Below are positions 30,266 to 39,774 of a stretch of DNA of 64,000 bases, piece after piece. Every line of letters begins with the position of its first letter. Within the stretch, counting starts at the first letter, position 1. The position numbers and the translations under genes were made by a program. The DNA comes from Bradyrhizobium erythrophlei. GTDB taxonomy: Bacteria; Pseudomonadota; Alphaproteobacteria; Rhizobiales; Xanthobacteraceae. The stretch is from assembly GCF_900129505.1 (NCBI RefSeq), contig NZ_LT670818.1, forward strand, positions 6,419,001 to 6,483,000, in the 5' to 3' direction. The notes beneath the pieces were generated by a model. That model was not told where the DNA came from. It saw nothing but the letters and a program-made list of their open reading frames with translations, and did not search any database.

Positions 30266-30615
30266 GCCCGCGCTCGCGCCGATTTTCGCCAACAAACTCG
30301 CACACACAAGAGACGTTCGGCTGTGCGCTTCACAAATTCGTGCGGATCAGGTTGGGCGACCATAAAAGTAAATTTACTTGAGACGATCGCATTTGATTGC
30401 GATGTTGGATCGGCGTCTATCGTCGGGGCATGCAGACCCCCGGCATTCTAAGACGGTTCGCCGTCCAAGTTCTGCTCACCACTCGAGGTCGATGGACCTC
30501 GGGGGTTGAGCGTTTGGACAAGGCATATGAGCCGCATTTCTCCAAAATGTCCCGCTAGTTTCCGCTGCTTCCGTCGGGACGCGCTTGGCGCGGTGAAACC
30601 GGCTGAGGCGTCACA
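30266..30615. promoter_or_regulatory. RND operon upstream region with palindromic operator candidate
   Basis: A 350-bp stretch with no gene. It contains a perfect 14-bp palindrome AAGTAAATTTACTT at 30366-30379, unusually AT-rich for this DNA and a good candidate for a repressor site. Near 30484-30501 there is a hairpin CGAGGTC-GATG-GACCTCG. No regulator gene is adjacent. Confidence 0.5.
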
Positions 30616-33600
30616 ATGAGCCTGGTGTCGTTTGCATTGCGACGACCGATCTCGCTTTTGACGATGGTCATAGCCGTTGCATTGGTGGGACTTCTGGCGG
30701 TCGACCGCATGTCTCGGGACATTTTCCCGGATCTCGGGGTGCCCGTCCTGTATGTGGCCCAGCCGTACGGCGGCATGGACCCGGCGCAGATGGAAGGGTT
30801 CATCGTCAACTATTACGAGTACCACTTCCTTTACATCACCGGCATCGAGCATGTCGAAAGCAAATCGATCCAGGGCGTGGGGCTGATCAAGCTCCAATTC
30901 CATCCTGGCACCAACATGGCGCAGGCCACGGCGGAGACGGTCGCCTACGTCGACCGCGCCCGCGCCTTCATGCCGGCGGGAACCGTGCCGCCTTTCGTGA
31001 TGCGGTTCGACGGGGGCAGCGTTCCTGTCGGCGACCTCGTCTTCTCCAGCAAGACGAAGACAGTCGCCGAGCTTCAGGATGCGGCGCTCTTCAAGGTGCG
31101 CCCGTTGTTCGCGACCTTGCCAGGCGTGTCGGCACCGCCGCCCTTCGGCTCAAGCCAACGCACCATCCTCGTTCGCCTGGATCCCGAAAAGCTGCGTTCT
31201 TACAACATGTCGCCGGATGAGGTGGTACAGGCGTTGGGTGCCGGCAATACGGTCAGCCCGTCGGGTAACGTCCGCATCGGCGACCTCATGCCAATGGTTC
31301 CGGTCAACTCCGTTGTCGGAGATTTCAAGGGCCTGAACAACATTCCCATCCGCTCGCACGGAACGCAGACGATCTTCATACGCGACGTCGGATCAGTCGA
31401 AGACGGCGCCGACATCCAGACCGGCTACGCGCTGGTGAATGGACGCCGCACGGTCTACATCCCCGTAACCAAACGAGCGGACGCCTCGACACTCGCAGTC
31501 GTCCAAGCCGTCAAAGCCAACTTGCCTCACTTCCAAGCCGTACTGCCTGATGACGTTGAGGTCAGTTACCAGTTCGACCAATCCCCCTACGTAACGCGCG
31601 CCATCCAGGGCCTGTTCGTCGAAGGCGTTCTCGGCGCGGTGCTCACTGGCCTCATGGTGCTGCTGTTTCTGCGGGATTGGCGCAGTTCGCTCGTCGTGGT
31701 CTTGAACATTCCGCTCGCGATCCTCGCATCGGTGACGGCGCTCTGGGTATCGGGGCAGACGATCAACATCATGACTTTGGGCGGGCTGGCGTTGGCTGTC
31801 GGCATCCTGGTCGACGAGGCGACAGTCACCATCGAGAACATCCACACCCGTCTCGCTGATGGTCGTAGCCTTGCCCGGGCCGCGAGCGAGGCCACGGCCG
31901 AGACGACGATGCCCCGGTTCGTGGCCATGCTCTGCATTCTGGCGGTGTTCATTCCCGCTTTCTTCATGACCGGCGCCGCGCAAAACCTGTTCGTCCCGCT
32001 GGCCCTGGCGGTCGGATTCTCGATGGTGGGGTCGTATCTGCTTTCCAGTACCTTTGTGCCGGTGCTGTCGGTCTGGATGCTGCGCAATGCGAGCACACAC
32101 CACGAGCCGCAAGAGACGTCGTTCGATCGGCTGCGGGCAAGGTACGATCGGTTCGCGCGCGCCGTCATGAAACGACGGCGCATCGTCGTGCTTTCCTATC
32201 TCGTCATCGCCGGCGCAATCATTTTCCTGGTCGGAAGCTCTCTCGGCACCGAGATTTTTCCGATCGTGGATACCGGCCAGCTCCAATTGCATCTTAAGGC
32301 TCCCGCGGGAACGCGCATCGAGCGCACCGAGCAGATCGCGCTGCAGACACTCGACGTGATCAAGCGCGAGGTCGGACCGGATAACGTGGACATCAGCCTC
32401 GGTTTTGTCGGCACGCAGCCGCCCAATTATCCGATCAATACGATTTATCTCTGGAGTTCAGGCTCCGAGGAAGCGGTGCTGCAGGTGCAGCTCAAGCCCG
32501 GCACCGGGATCGGCATCGAGGATTTGAAGGAGCGGCTGCGTCAGAAATTGCCCCGGGAATTGCCGGGTGTGCGCTTCTCATTCGAGCCGAGCGACATCGT
32601 CAGCCGGGTGATGAGCTTCGGCGCGCCGACACCGATCGAAGTAGCGGTGAGCGGGCCGAACCTCGCCGATAGCCGCCAATACGCCGACAAGCTGCGAGCG
32701 AAATTGGCCCAGGTGCCGACGCTGCGAGACCTGGGATTCGAGCAGGAACTCGATTACCCGATCGTAAAGGTCAATGTAGACCGCGAGCGAGCGGGCGTTC
32801 TGGGGGTGACGGCGGATGATGTGGCAAAATCGGTCGTCGCGGGCACGTCATCCAGTCGCTACACCTCCGCGAATTATTGGCCCGATCCCAAGAGCGGCAT
32901 TGGTTATCAGGTGCAGGTGGAGATCCCCGAGCACCGGATGAATTCCCTGGAGGAGGTGAAGAACCTCCCCATCGCTCGCCGGACCGGCGGACAGATCGAC
33001 CTCCGCAACGTGGCCGGCGTCACCGACGGCGCGGCGCTCGGCGAATATGACCGCTACAACATGCAGCGCATGCTGACACTCAGCGCCAACATCTACGGCG
33101 AGGATGTGGGACGCGCGGCAGCCCGCGTGCAGCAGGCGATCAACGATACGGGAAAGCCGCCCGATCGAGTAAACGTGACCGTGCGCGGGCAAGTCCAGCC
33201 GATGGTGGAGATGTTCGGAGGCCTGCGTCTGGGACTCTTGATGGCGGTGGGTGTCATCCTCCTGCTGCTGACCGCCAACTTCCAATCGTTCCGGCTTTCC
33301 CTGGCGGTGGGGTCGACGATTCCCGCCGTCATCGCCGGGGTCGTGCTTATGCTGTGGCTCACCCGGACCACGCTCAACATTCAATCCTTCATGGGCGCGA
33401 TCATGGCGATCGGCGTGGCCGTGGCAAACGCCATCCTGCTTGTGACTTTCGCGGAGCGCAGCCGGATCGAGGGCCGCGAACCATGGGAGGCTGCAATCAA
33501 AGGCGCACGAAGCCGTCTGCGTCCGATCCTGATGACAAGTTTCGCGATGCTGGCTGGGATGATGCCAATGGCGCTGGGCCTGGGCGAAGGCGGAGAGCAA

Positions 33601-33831
33601 AGTGCTCCGCTTGGGCGGGCGGTGATCGGCGGTCTTCTCGGCGCAACGTGCGCCACGCTCATCATCCTGCCGGCGATCTTGGCCACGCTGCAGTCGCGGC
33701 ATGCCCCGGTTTCCGCGTCGCTCGATCCAGACGATCCTCATAGCCGCTATTTCGAGCCGGAGCCGCGGCTCGGGTCGGTGGCGGATCGCGGCGACGGACA
33801 CGCCGTACTCCATGCTCGGGCGGCGGAATGA
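30616..33831 (+). CDS. RND efflux transporter permease
   Basis: A 1071-residue inner-membrane proton-driven pump of the RND superfamily. It starts [20 protein letters not shown] (first helix). A large periplasmic loop follows, then the helix 4 region [20 protein letters not shown], where the second of the usual two Asp is Glu (DE in place of the AcrB DD pair), and later [18 protein letters not shown] in the second half. The symmetric two-half layout with about 12 helices is clear. It would take up substrate from the periplasm and pass it to an outer-membrane factor, but no such gene is in the operon. The adaptor gene follows 36 bp later. Confidence 0.92.
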   Translation: MSLVSFALRRPISLLTMVIAVALVGLLAVDRMSRDIFPDLGVPVLYVAQPYGGMDPAQMEGFIVNYYEYHFLYITGIEHVESKSIQGVGLIKLQFHPGTNMAQATAETVAYVDRARAFMPAGTVPPFVMRFDGGSVPVGDLVFSSKTKTVAELQDAALFKVRPLFATLPGVSAPPPFGSSQRTILVRLDPEKLRSYNMSPDEVVQALGAGNTVSPSGNVRIGDLMPMVPVNSVVGDFKGLNNIPIRSHGTQTIFIRDVGSVEDGADIQTGYALVNGRRTVYIPVTKRADASTLAVVQAVKANLPHFQAVLPDDVEVSYQFDQSPYVTRAIQGLFVEGVLGAVLTGLMVLLFLRDWRSSLVVVLNIPLAILASVTALWVSGQTINIMTLGGLALAVGILVDEATVTIENIHTRLADGRSLARAASEATAETTMPRFVAMLCILAVFIPAFFMTGAAQNLFVPLALAVGFSMVGSYLLSSTFVPVLSVWMLRNASTHHEPQETSFDRLRARYDRFARAVMKRRRIVVLSYLVIAGAIIFLVGSSLGTEIFPIVDTGQLQLHLKAPAGTRIERTEQIALQTLDVIKREVGPDNVDISLGFVGTQPPNYPINTIYLWSSGSEEAVLQVQLKPGTGIGIEDLKERLRQKLPRELPGVRFSFEPSDIVSRVMSFGAPTPIEVAVSGPNLADSRQYADKLRAKLAQVPTLRDLGFEQELDYPIVKVNVDRERAGVLGVTADDVAKSVVAGTSSSRYTSANYWPDPKSGIGYQVQVEIPEHRMNSLEEVKNLPIARRTGGQIDLRNVAGVTDGAALGEYDRYNMQRMLTLSANIYGEDVGRAAARVQQAINDTGKPPDRVNVTVRGQVQPMVEMFGGLRLGLLMAVGVILLLLTANFQSFRLSLAVGSTIPAVIAGVVLMLWLTRTTLNIQSFMGAIMAIGVAVANAILLVTFAERSRIEGREPWEAAIKGARSRLRPILMTSFAMLAGMMPMALGLGEGGEQSAPLGRAVIGGLLGATCATLIILPAILATLQSRHAPVSASLDPDDPHSRYFEPEPRLGSVADRGDGHAVLHARAAE

Positions 33832-33867
33832 GCGGAACAGCCAAAACGGAATTTAAGGCGTAGCACC

Positions 33868-35103
33868 ATGAAGTTCACGAATAGAACGGGTATCAAGGTC
33901 TTGGTCGTCGTGGTAAGCGTCGCCGCGGCAGGCATTGTTGCCGATTGGCGTCTGGCGGCATCGCCGTCGCTCGTGAGTCCGTGGAAGCCGGATAACCTGC
34001 CACGGATCGAAGTTGTGCGTCCGCGCCGTGTCACGGTGGCCCAGCGTCTCCAGACCAACGCCACGCTCGAAGCTTTTGAGGACACAGATCTCTTCGCCAA
34101 GGTCTCCGGATACCTGTCCGATGTTCGCGTCGATATCGGCGATCACGTCAAGGCAGGTCAAGTGCTCGCGGTGATCGATGTTCCCGAAATGAAGCAGGAG
34201 CTTGCCGAAGCCAAGGCCCAACTCGCATCCAAGCAAAGTTCACTGGAGAGCGCCCGCCGCCAGCTGGACCACAACAAGGCGGACCTGACGCTTCAGAGCG
34301 CCTTGGCGAAAGACCGGGACCAGTTGGGCGAGGGACGGGGCTTTATCAGCGATCGGACGCTCGATCAGGTGCACGCCAATGCGGAGATCGCCAAGGCGGA
34401 TCTCGGTGTTGCGGAGGCGAACCGCGACCTCGCTGCCAACCAGGTTGACGTCGCCGCTGCGACCGTAGAGAAGATCAAGACGCTGCTCGCCTATACGCAG
34501 ATCGTGGCGCCTTTCGATGGCGTGGTGGCGCGGCGCCAGGTGAACCGGGGCGATCTGGTCCAGGCAGCGACGGCCACGCGGACGACGCCGTCCGCGGGAT
34601 CGCTGTTCACGGTGCAGCGGATCGACATCATCCGGGTGTTTTGCGACGTTCCGGAGAACGACGTACCTCACCTTCACGTCGGCGACCCGGCCATCGTCAA
34701 GCCGTCTGGCTTCGACGGTAAGCCGTTCATCGGCAAGGTAACCCGCTTCTCCCTACGTCTCGATCCCGAGACCCGCAACATGCGCACCGAGATCGACCTG
34801 CCCAACCCCGATGAACGGCTTTATCCCGGTACGTATGCGGAGGTCTCACTGGAAATGAACCGGCGCCCCGATGCGCTTACCCTACCCAGCGCGGCGGTAG
34901 GCTCGGATGGCGACGGCAGCTTCGTGTACACCATCATCGATAATCGCATCACGCGCCTTGCCGTCATGACTGGTCTCACCGATAGTGGTCGTATCGAGGT
35001 GACCGCGGGCCTATCGGAACAGACAGTGGTGGTAGCGAGCACCAAGGGAGTGCCGCCACCGAGAACTGCGGTTCACCCACAGATGGTCCGCCAGGACTCG
35101 TAG
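33868..35103 (+). CDS. RND efflux periplasmic adaptor (membrane fusion protein)
   Basis: A 411-residue adaptor that links the RND permease to an outer-membrane channel. It has an uncleaved or signal-like N-terminal hydrophobic segment (TGIKVLVVVVSVAAAGIVADW), the lipoyl-like half motifs ATLEAFEDTDLFAKVSGYLSDV and TQIVAPFDGVVARRQVNRGDLV, a long helical hairpin between them (about 110-195), and a beta-barrel domain with LRLDPETRNMRTEIDLPNPDERLYPGTYAEVSLE. The adaptor normally precedes the permease; here it follows it. The end lies 68 bp before the right copy of the 52-bp repeat. Confidence 0.92.
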   Translation: MKFTNRTGIKVLVVVVSVAAAGIVADWRLAASPSLVSPWKPDNLPRIEVVRPRRVTVAQRLQTNATLEAFEDTDLFAKVSGYLSDVRVDIGDHVKAGQVLAVIDVPEMKQELAEAKAQLASKQSSLESARRQLDHNKADLTLQSALAKDRDQLGEGRGFISDRTLDQVHANAEIAKADLGVAEANRDLAANQVDVAAATVEKIKTLLAYTQIVAPFDGVVARRQVNRGDLVQAATATRTTPSAGSLFTVQRIDIIRVFCDVPENDVPHLHVGDPAIVKPSGFDGKPFIGKVTRFSLRLDPETRNMRTEIDLPNPDERLYPGTYAEVSLEMNRRPDALTLPSAAVGSDGDGSFVYTIIDNRITRLAVMTGLTDSGRIEVTAGLSEQTVVVASTKGVPPPRTAVHPQMVRQDS

Positions 35104-35170
35104 TTCCCGTTGTAAAATCGCACCGCGCCCGACACCATAGGAGGACCCACACACTCTTCGGAATGCTGTA

Positions 35171-35222
35171 ACCGGCTTCAAGGCGGCCCGCGAACGCATG
35201 GCGAAGTCGTGAGTTATTGAGC
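35171..35222. repeat. 52-bp direct repeat, right copy
   Basis: Identical over 52 bp to 30214-30265, thus a copy of the ipdC 3' end lying after the efflux operon where no ipdC gene exists. The two copies start 4957 bp apart. Confidence 0.95.
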
Positions 35223-35486
35223 CCCGCGAACGTTGTTAGCGAATTTCCGGGATGAAGAGAACTCCATATCAACGAGCCCCTGCGTCGCAATTTGGCGCAT
35301 TCGGACGTCGGCTTTTTGATGAACGCGCGCTTTGCATCAGAACCAGGGCATCCCCGAAGTCAGCATGGGACCCCGACGATCAGTGCGCCAGAGCCGACCC
35401 GTCGCTGTTGACCTCATGGTGCTGTAAGGCCGCATTTGCGCAGGCGAGCCGGCGAACGTAGCGGACTGCGGACTTCGACGCCCCGG
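35223..35486. other. intergenic stretch right of the efflux module
   Basis: About 260 bp without a convincing gene. A 69-codon plus frame at 35252 is Arg/Ala/Ser-rich and shows no fold features. Confidence 0.4.
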
Positions 35487-36260
35487 TCAGGCCGGGTGTT
35501 GCCCGGAGCGCTGCGGCAGCAGCAGGATCAGCAGGACCATCGCTGCTGCCAATGAGGCCGATGCCGAGTATCGGCTAAGCGCCAGGCCGCCATGGTCGAG
35601 CGGCTTGTCGAGGAAATCGCCCACCGTGGCGCCGAGCGGCCGGGTGAGCACGAAAGTGATCCAGAACAGCACCGTGCGCGAGACGTTGGTCCGCCAATAG
35701 GCTGCGGCAACGGCCGCAAGCCCGGCGGCGAAAACCAGCGCGCCGCCGGCATAGCCAAGCCCGGTTGAATCGGCCATCCAGTCGCCGAGCGCGGTACCGA
35801 GGGTCTGCGAAAACAGGATTGTGATCCAGTAGAAGGCCTCCGCCGGTTTCGAATGGATGGAGCTGATCGAGACCGTTCCGAGCGTCCGATGCCAGATTGC
35901 CAGCGACGCGACGAGCAGCGCAGCGAGTAGCGAGGAGCCGCCGACATATCCGATCCCCAGCGAGCGGTCGACGAAGTCGGCCAGCGTGGTCCCGACCGTG
36001 GTCGTGGCAACAATCACGGTCCAGTAGAGCAGCGGATGGAAACGTCTTGTGTTTGTCTGCGCGCCCACGGCGATGGCGAAGAGCGTTGCAAAGATCGCCG
36101 TTCCCACCAAATAGCCGAGATTCATCGACATGGTCACGGCGTCGCCGCCGGTCTCGCCGAGCGTCGTCGCAAGTATCTTGATGATCCAGAATGCCAGGGT
36201 GACTTCAGGAACTTTGGTTGGGTGCTCGATGAACACCGTCTCTTTGTAATATTGATTCAT
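35487..36260 (-). CDS. DUF347 (COG4705) four-repeat membrane protein, copy B
   Basis: A 257-residue inner-membrane protein made of four tandem repeats of about 60 residues, each with two membrane helices, as in the Pfam DUF347 repeat family. The repeat signatures are FWIIKILATTLGETGGDA, YWTVIVATTTVGTTLADF, YWITILFSQTLGTALGDW and FWITFVLTRPLGATVGDF, so every repeat has the aromatic-Trp pair and the (G/A)D. No function is established for the family. It is the last gene of a likely three-gene minus-strand operon with the exported protein at 36350 and copy A at 36830. A promoter with a CCTAAG box lies ahead of copy A. Confidence 0.9.
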   Translation of the reverse strand: MNQYYKETVFIEHPTKVPEVTLAFWIIKILATTLGETGGDAVTMSMNLGYLVGTAIFATLFAIAVGAQTNTRRFHPLLYWTVIVATTTVGTTLADFVDRSLGIGYVGGSSLLAALLVASLAIWHRTLGTVSISSIHSKPAEAFYWITILFSQTLGTALGDWMADSTGLGYAGGALVFAAGLAAVAAAYWRTNVSRTVLFWITFVLTRPLGATVGDFLDKPLDHGGLALSRYSASASLAAAMVLLILLLPQRSGQHPA

Positions 36261-36349
36261 GCTGTTTCACTTCCGACTTGCGACAGCGGCGATCCGTGTT
36301 GGTGCCGTCGCCCACACGTTGATTATCTCCGAGGCCAAACTTGCGAGCG

Positions 36350-36754
36350 TCAGGGTTTCCCAACGGAGTTCATCACCGACAACAGATCCGCTACCGTCTG
36401 CTTGCATGCGGCGGGATCGGGCGCGTTGGCACGAAGCGCTTCGAGCGCCCGGTCGATCGCCTTGTCGACGGTGTGCCAGTCGGCGGCGGCGCGCGGCTTC
36501 AAGCCTGCCTCCGCTTCGTCCCACCGGGTCTCAAGATCCTTGATGCGCGTCTTGGCGCCGGCGAGGTCGCCTTTGTCTATCAGGGCCGAGACATCGACGA
36601 CGATGCTGCGGAACGGCGTCAGGTCGCCGAGCTTCGACGACATCGCCGCTTCCGCGCGCGGCATGAACGCAATTCCGCCTGTTGTGTCCAGACCTGGTTC
36701 GTCAGCTGAAATCGCGAGAAGGCCGACGGCCAGTGCCAACATCGTTTTGTTCAT
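36350..36754 (-). CDS. small exported helical protein associated with DUF347 genes
   Basis: A 134-residue protein with an N-terminal signal-like hydrophobic stretch ([19 protein letters not shown]) and a probable cleavage region near RAEA (about residue 36). The mature part is all-helical and charged ([49 protein letters not shown]) with one cysteine. It would be periplasmic. I have no function for it; I recall similar proteins beside DUF347 genes in other rhizobia, so it may be a partner of these membrane proteins. It lies between copies A and B of the DUF347 genes in the same orientation, with gaps of 75 and 89 bp. Confidence 0.7.
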   Translation of the reverse strand: MNKTMLALAVGLLAISADEPGLDTTGGIAFMPRAEAAMSSKLGDLTPFRSIVVDVSALIDKGDLAGAKTRIKDLETRWDEAEAGLKPRAAADWHTVDKAIDRALEALRANAPDPAACKQTVADLLSVMNSVGKP

Positions 36755-36829
36755 ATGCAGCCTCCTAGTGGTTCCTGTCGGCACGTGCGCGCCGAGCTTC
36801 GAGTTGCTCGTGGGAATGGAGTCAGGAGG

Positions 36830-37603
36830 TCATCGCACTGGCGCCGGCTTGGCGGGTTTACCTTCAAAGGTCACCCAGGCGACGAGCACGATGATGAAGG
36901 CCAAAAATCCGAGGCTGGTATAGATCGTGCCAAGACCGGCGCCGCCATATTCTCGGGCTTGCGACAGCAGGTCGCCAAGCGACGCGCCGAGCGGGCGCGT
37001 GAGGATGTAGGCCAGCCAGAAGGTGAGAACCGGGTTGGCGCCGAGATAATAGGCCAATGAGATGAGCGCGATCATCGCGCCGAACGCGACGACGCCGAGC
37101 TGGAAGCCAAGGCCGAGCGCTTCCGTCGCCAGATCGCCGGCGGCCGTTCCCAGCGCAAAGGTGAACAGGATCGCCGCCCAGTAGAAGAGCTCGCGCCGCG
37201 TGGTGATGATGGTGTGAATTGAAAGCGTCCGCTCGACGCCGTACCAGACGGCAAAGATCGTGGCCAAAATCGCTGCGAACGCCGCCGTGCTGACATAAAG
37301 GCTGATCTCCAGCCGGTCGGTCAGCCAATCGGTGATTTGCGTGCCGACGATACTTACGAGAACGACCGTCAGCCAATAGATCCAGGGAACATAGCTGCGG
37401 GCCTGAAGCTGCAGGGTCAACGCGGAAACAAGGAAGCTGACCATGATGGCGGTGGTCGCGCTGGTACCGAGACCGACATGCACGGCGAGATAGTCGGCGC
37501 CGGTTTCGCCGACGGTGGTCGACAGGATCTTGATGATCCAGAAGGTGACCGCGACTTCGGGGACCTTGTTGAGCAGCCTTGGCGCGTTCACCGGTGCTGG
37601 CAC
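36830..37603 (-). CDS. DUF347 (COG4705) four-repeat membrane protein, copy A
   Basis: A 257-residue four-repeat, eight-helix membrane protein. The repeat cores are FWIIKILSTTVGETGADY, YWLTVVLVSIVGTQITDW, YWAAILFTFALGTAAGDL and FWLAYILTRPLGASLGDL. The N-terminal KVPEVAVTFWIIKIL is shared with copy B (KVPEVTLAFWIIKIL), so A and B are closely related, while copy C is more distant. The start is a GTG at 37603 with AGGAG seven bases upstream. It is the first gene of the minus-strand operon and divergent from the response regulator; the 198-bp gap between them holds two CCTAAG boxes. Confidence 0.9.
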   Translation of the reverse strand: MPAPVNAPRLLNKVPEVAVTFWIIKILSTTVGETGADYLAVHVGLGTSATTAIMVSFLVSALTLQLQARSYVPWIYWLTVVLVSIVGTQITDWLTDRLEISLYVSTAAFAAILATIFAVWYGVERTLSIHTIITTRRELFYWAAILFTFALGTAAGDLATEALGLGFQLGVVAFGAMIALISLAYYLGANPVLTFWLAYILTRPLGASLGDLLSQAREYGGAGLGTIYTSLGFLAFIIVLVAWVTFEGKPAKPAPVR

Positions 37604-37664
37604 GACATTTCTCCTGGAAGGAAGTGCGGTGATTCGAAGCGATGCGTCACCATGGCGGCGCCAA

Positions 37665-37681
37665 CTTAGGTGCGGCTTAGA
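37665..37681 (-). promoter_or_regulatory. candidate response-regulator box for the DUF347-A operon
   Basis: Read toward the minus-strand operon: TCTAAG-CCGCA-CCTAAG, a hexamer direct repeat with five-base spacing, 62-78 bp upstream of the GTG start. The 11-bp period is that of PmrA/OmpR-type dimer sites. Confidence 0.6.
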
Positions 37682-37717
37682 ACCAAGAGGGTTTTGGCCG
37701 TGCAGGGCGCCGCTGAT

Positions 37718-37734
37718 CCTAAGTCTGCGCTAAT
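37718..37734 (+). promoter_or_regulatory. candidate autoregulatory box of the response regulator
   Basis: Read toward the plus-strand regulator gene: CCTAAG-TCTGC-GCTAAT, the same spacing as the other two boxes, 68-84 bp upstream of the ATG at 37802. Confidence 0.55.
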
Positions 37735-37801
37735 TCAGGCGATGGAGAAGGGGTATGATGGGCGCGTGGATAGCGTGCGGCGTCTCGGATAGGGATCGAG
37801 G

Positions 37802-38464
37802 ATGCGGGTTCTGCTCATCGAAGATGACAAGATGATCGGCGCCGCTGTGCAACAGGCGCTCAGGGACGCGGCTTACGCCGTCGACTGGGTGATGGATGGC
37901 GAGACCGCGATCCAGGCCGTGGAGAACGAGGACTATGACGTGGCGTTGCTCGATCTCGGGCTGCCGGCGGCTGACGGCCGCGAGGTGCTGCGCCGTTTTC
38001 GTAGCCGCGGCCGCAGGCTCCCGGTGATCATCGTGACCGCGCGGGATGGCGTTGACGACCGCATCGACGGCCTCGATCTTGGTGCGGACGACTATCTGGT
38101 AAAGCCGTTCGAGATTCGCGAATTGCTGGCGCGCATGCGCGCGGTACTTCGCCGCGAAGGCAGCGGCTCACCGCCGATTCTCACCAACGGCGTGCTCCAT
38201 CTCGACCCCACCACGCGCCAGGCCAGCTTCGCGGGCGAGACGTCGCTGCTGACCGCCCGCGAGTTCGCCCTATTGCAGGGGCTGTTGGCGCGGCCGGGCG
38301 CGATCATGTCCCGCAGCGAGCTGGAACGGCAGATCTACGGGTGGAACGAGGAAGTCGAGAGCAACGCGATCGAGTTTCTGATCCATACGATCCGGAAGAA
38401 ACTTGGAGCCGCGGCCATCCGCAACGTACGTGGCGTCGGGTGGATGGTGGATGGTCCGCTGTGA
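37802..38464 (+). CDS. OmpR-family response regulator (PmrA/QseB-like)
   Basis: A 220-residue DNA-binding regulator. The receiver domain has the acidic pocket (EDDKM), the phosphorylation Asp51 in VALLDLGLPAADGREV, the Thr of IIVTARDG and Lys in DYLVKPFE. The C-terminal winged helix is of the OmpR type (TAREFALLQGLLARPGAIMSRSELERQIYGWNEEVESNAIEFLIHTIRKKLG), with IHTIRKKLG typical of the QseB/PmrA group. It overlaps the kinase gene by four bases (GTGA). Three nearby promoters carry a repeat of the type that such regulators bind. Confidence 0.93.
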   Translation: MRVLLIEDDKMIGAAVQQALRDAAYAVDWVMDGETAIQAVENEDYDVALLDLGLPAADGREVLRRFRSRGRRLPVIIVTARDGVDDRIDGLDLGADDYLVKPFEIRELLARMRAVLRREGSGSPPILTNGVLHLDPTTRQASFAGETSLLTAREFALLQGLLARPGAIMSRSELERQIYGWNEEVESNAIEFLIHTIRKKLGAAAIRNVRGVGWMVDGPL

Positions 38465-39759
38465 CAAGATCCCTGCGCGCGCGCCTTTTTGTCGGGTTAA
38501 CTGCGGTCATCCTGCTGGCGGGCTGTCTGGGTGGCGTGCTGACCTACCTTTGGGCGTTCGACGAAGCGATCGAGATGCAGGACTCGACGCTGATACAGAT
38601 CGGCAGCCTGTTGCAGAACGGCGACGTCAAGAGCGATGCGTCGCTTCATGGCATCGACGCGGACGCCGAGGTCGATGTCATCGAATTGGGCACGGTGCCG
38701 CATGGCCCTGCGGAGGAGCGTCAACTCTGGAGCCTGCAGGATGGCCTGCGCGCCGCGACGTTCAGGGGGCAACCGGTGCGGATATTGTTGCGGAGCCGCC
38801 CCGATGGAAGCCGCTTTGCCATCACCCAGCCGACCGACGTCAGGGATGATATCGCCGGCAACATGGCGTTTCGAACGCTGCTCCCGATCGCCGCCCTCAT
38901 ACCGTGCCTGCTGCTGGTTACGGCCCTGGTCGTCGCGGGCTCGCTGGGCCCGATGGTCCATCTGGCCGGCGATCTCGACTTGAGGCGTGCCGACGACATG
39001 ACGCCGCTTCCGTTGGCCGGCATGCCGAACGAGCTCCATCCATTCATCGTATCGATCAACGGCCTATTGGAACGAATGAAGCTGATGATGGATCAGCAGC
39101 GGCGCTTTGTCGCCGATGCCGCGCATGAACTGCGAACGCCCATCACCGCGCTTGGCCTGCAAGCGGAAAACCTCGATACGGTGGAGCTTCCCGACCCAGC
39201 GCGCGAGCGTCTGGCCGCGCTCAGGCAGGGCATGCGACGTACCAACCACCTGCTGGAACAGTTGCTTGCACTGGCCCGCCACGAGACCGCGCCGTCCGGT
39301 GAAGCGGCCCTGGTGGAACTGGATCGCCTTGTGAAGGATTCGGTCGCCGATTTGCTGCCGGAAGCCGCGCGCAAGGAGATCGACGTTGGCTTCGAGATGA
39401 TCGAGCCGATCGCGATCAGGGGCGAGCCGGTCATGGTTTCGACCATGATCCGCAACCTGCTCGACAATGCCGTGCGCTATACGCCGTGCGGCGGCCGCGT
39501 CGACATCGGGGTCTATCGGGACGCCGGTGCAGCGGTCGTGCAGGTCGAAGACACCGGACCAGGTATTCCGCCTGGCGAGATGGATCGAATATTCGAGCCG
39601 TTCTTCCGCGGCAGCCGGCCGATGGAGCATGGAACCGGACTCGGCCTGTCGATCGTCAAGCGCATCGTCGATCGACTAGGCGGCTCGATCGTGCTGGAGA
39701 ATTTTTCCGGTCCGTCCGGAAACGGCCTTCGCGCCACCGTCCGCTTGCCGTTCGAATGA
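38461..39759 (+). CDS. sensor histidine kinase (QseC/PmrB-like)
   Basis: A 432-residue membrane kinase. The GTG at 38461 overlaps the regulator's stop codon. Helix 1 is LFVGLTAVILLAGCLGGVLTYLW and helix 2 LLPIAALIPCLLLVTALVVAG, with a periplasmic domain of about 110 residues between them. The HisKA box is FVADAAHELRTPITALGLQAENL and the ATP-binding domain has NLLDNAVRYTPCGG, VEDTGPGIPPGEMDRIFEPFFRG and GTGLGLSIVKRIVDRLGG. The periplasmic domain has no recognisable sensor fold, so the signal is unknown. Frames upstream of the GTG overlap the regulator gene and are shadows. Confidence 0.93.
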   Translation: MTRSLRARLFVGLTAVILLAGCLGGVLTYLWAFDEAIEMQDSTLIQIGSLLQNGDVKSDASLHGIDADAEVDVIELGTVPHGPAEERQLWSLQDGLRAATFRGQPVRILLRSRPDGSRFAITQPTDVRDDIAGNMAFRTLLPIAALIPCLLLVTALVVAGSLGPMVHLAGDLDLRRADDMTPLPLAGMPNELHPFIVSINGLLERMKLMMDQQRRFVADAAHELRTPITALGLQAENLDTVELPDPARERLAALRQGMRRTNHLLEQLLALARHETAPSGEAALVELDRLVKDSVADLLPEAARKEIDVGFEMIEPIAIRGEPVMVSTMIRNLLDNAVRYTPCGGRVDIGVYRDAGAAVVQVEDTGPGIPPGEMDRIFEPFFRGSRPMEHGTGLGLSIVKRIVDRLGGSIVLENFSGPSGNGLRATVRLPFE

Positions 39760-39774
39760 CCTTGCCGTCGGGCC

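Noticed and set aside
30616..35103. Possible heavy-metal (CzcA-type) RND pump
   Set aside because: The helix 4 motif [10 protein letters not shown] and periplasmic sequence fit the drug-type permeases better than the metal-type ones, and no metal-binding His-rich region was seen.
35252..35461. 69-codon plus frame right of the efflux module
   Set aside because: Arg/Ala/Ser-rich composition, no ribosome site and no fold-like pattern.
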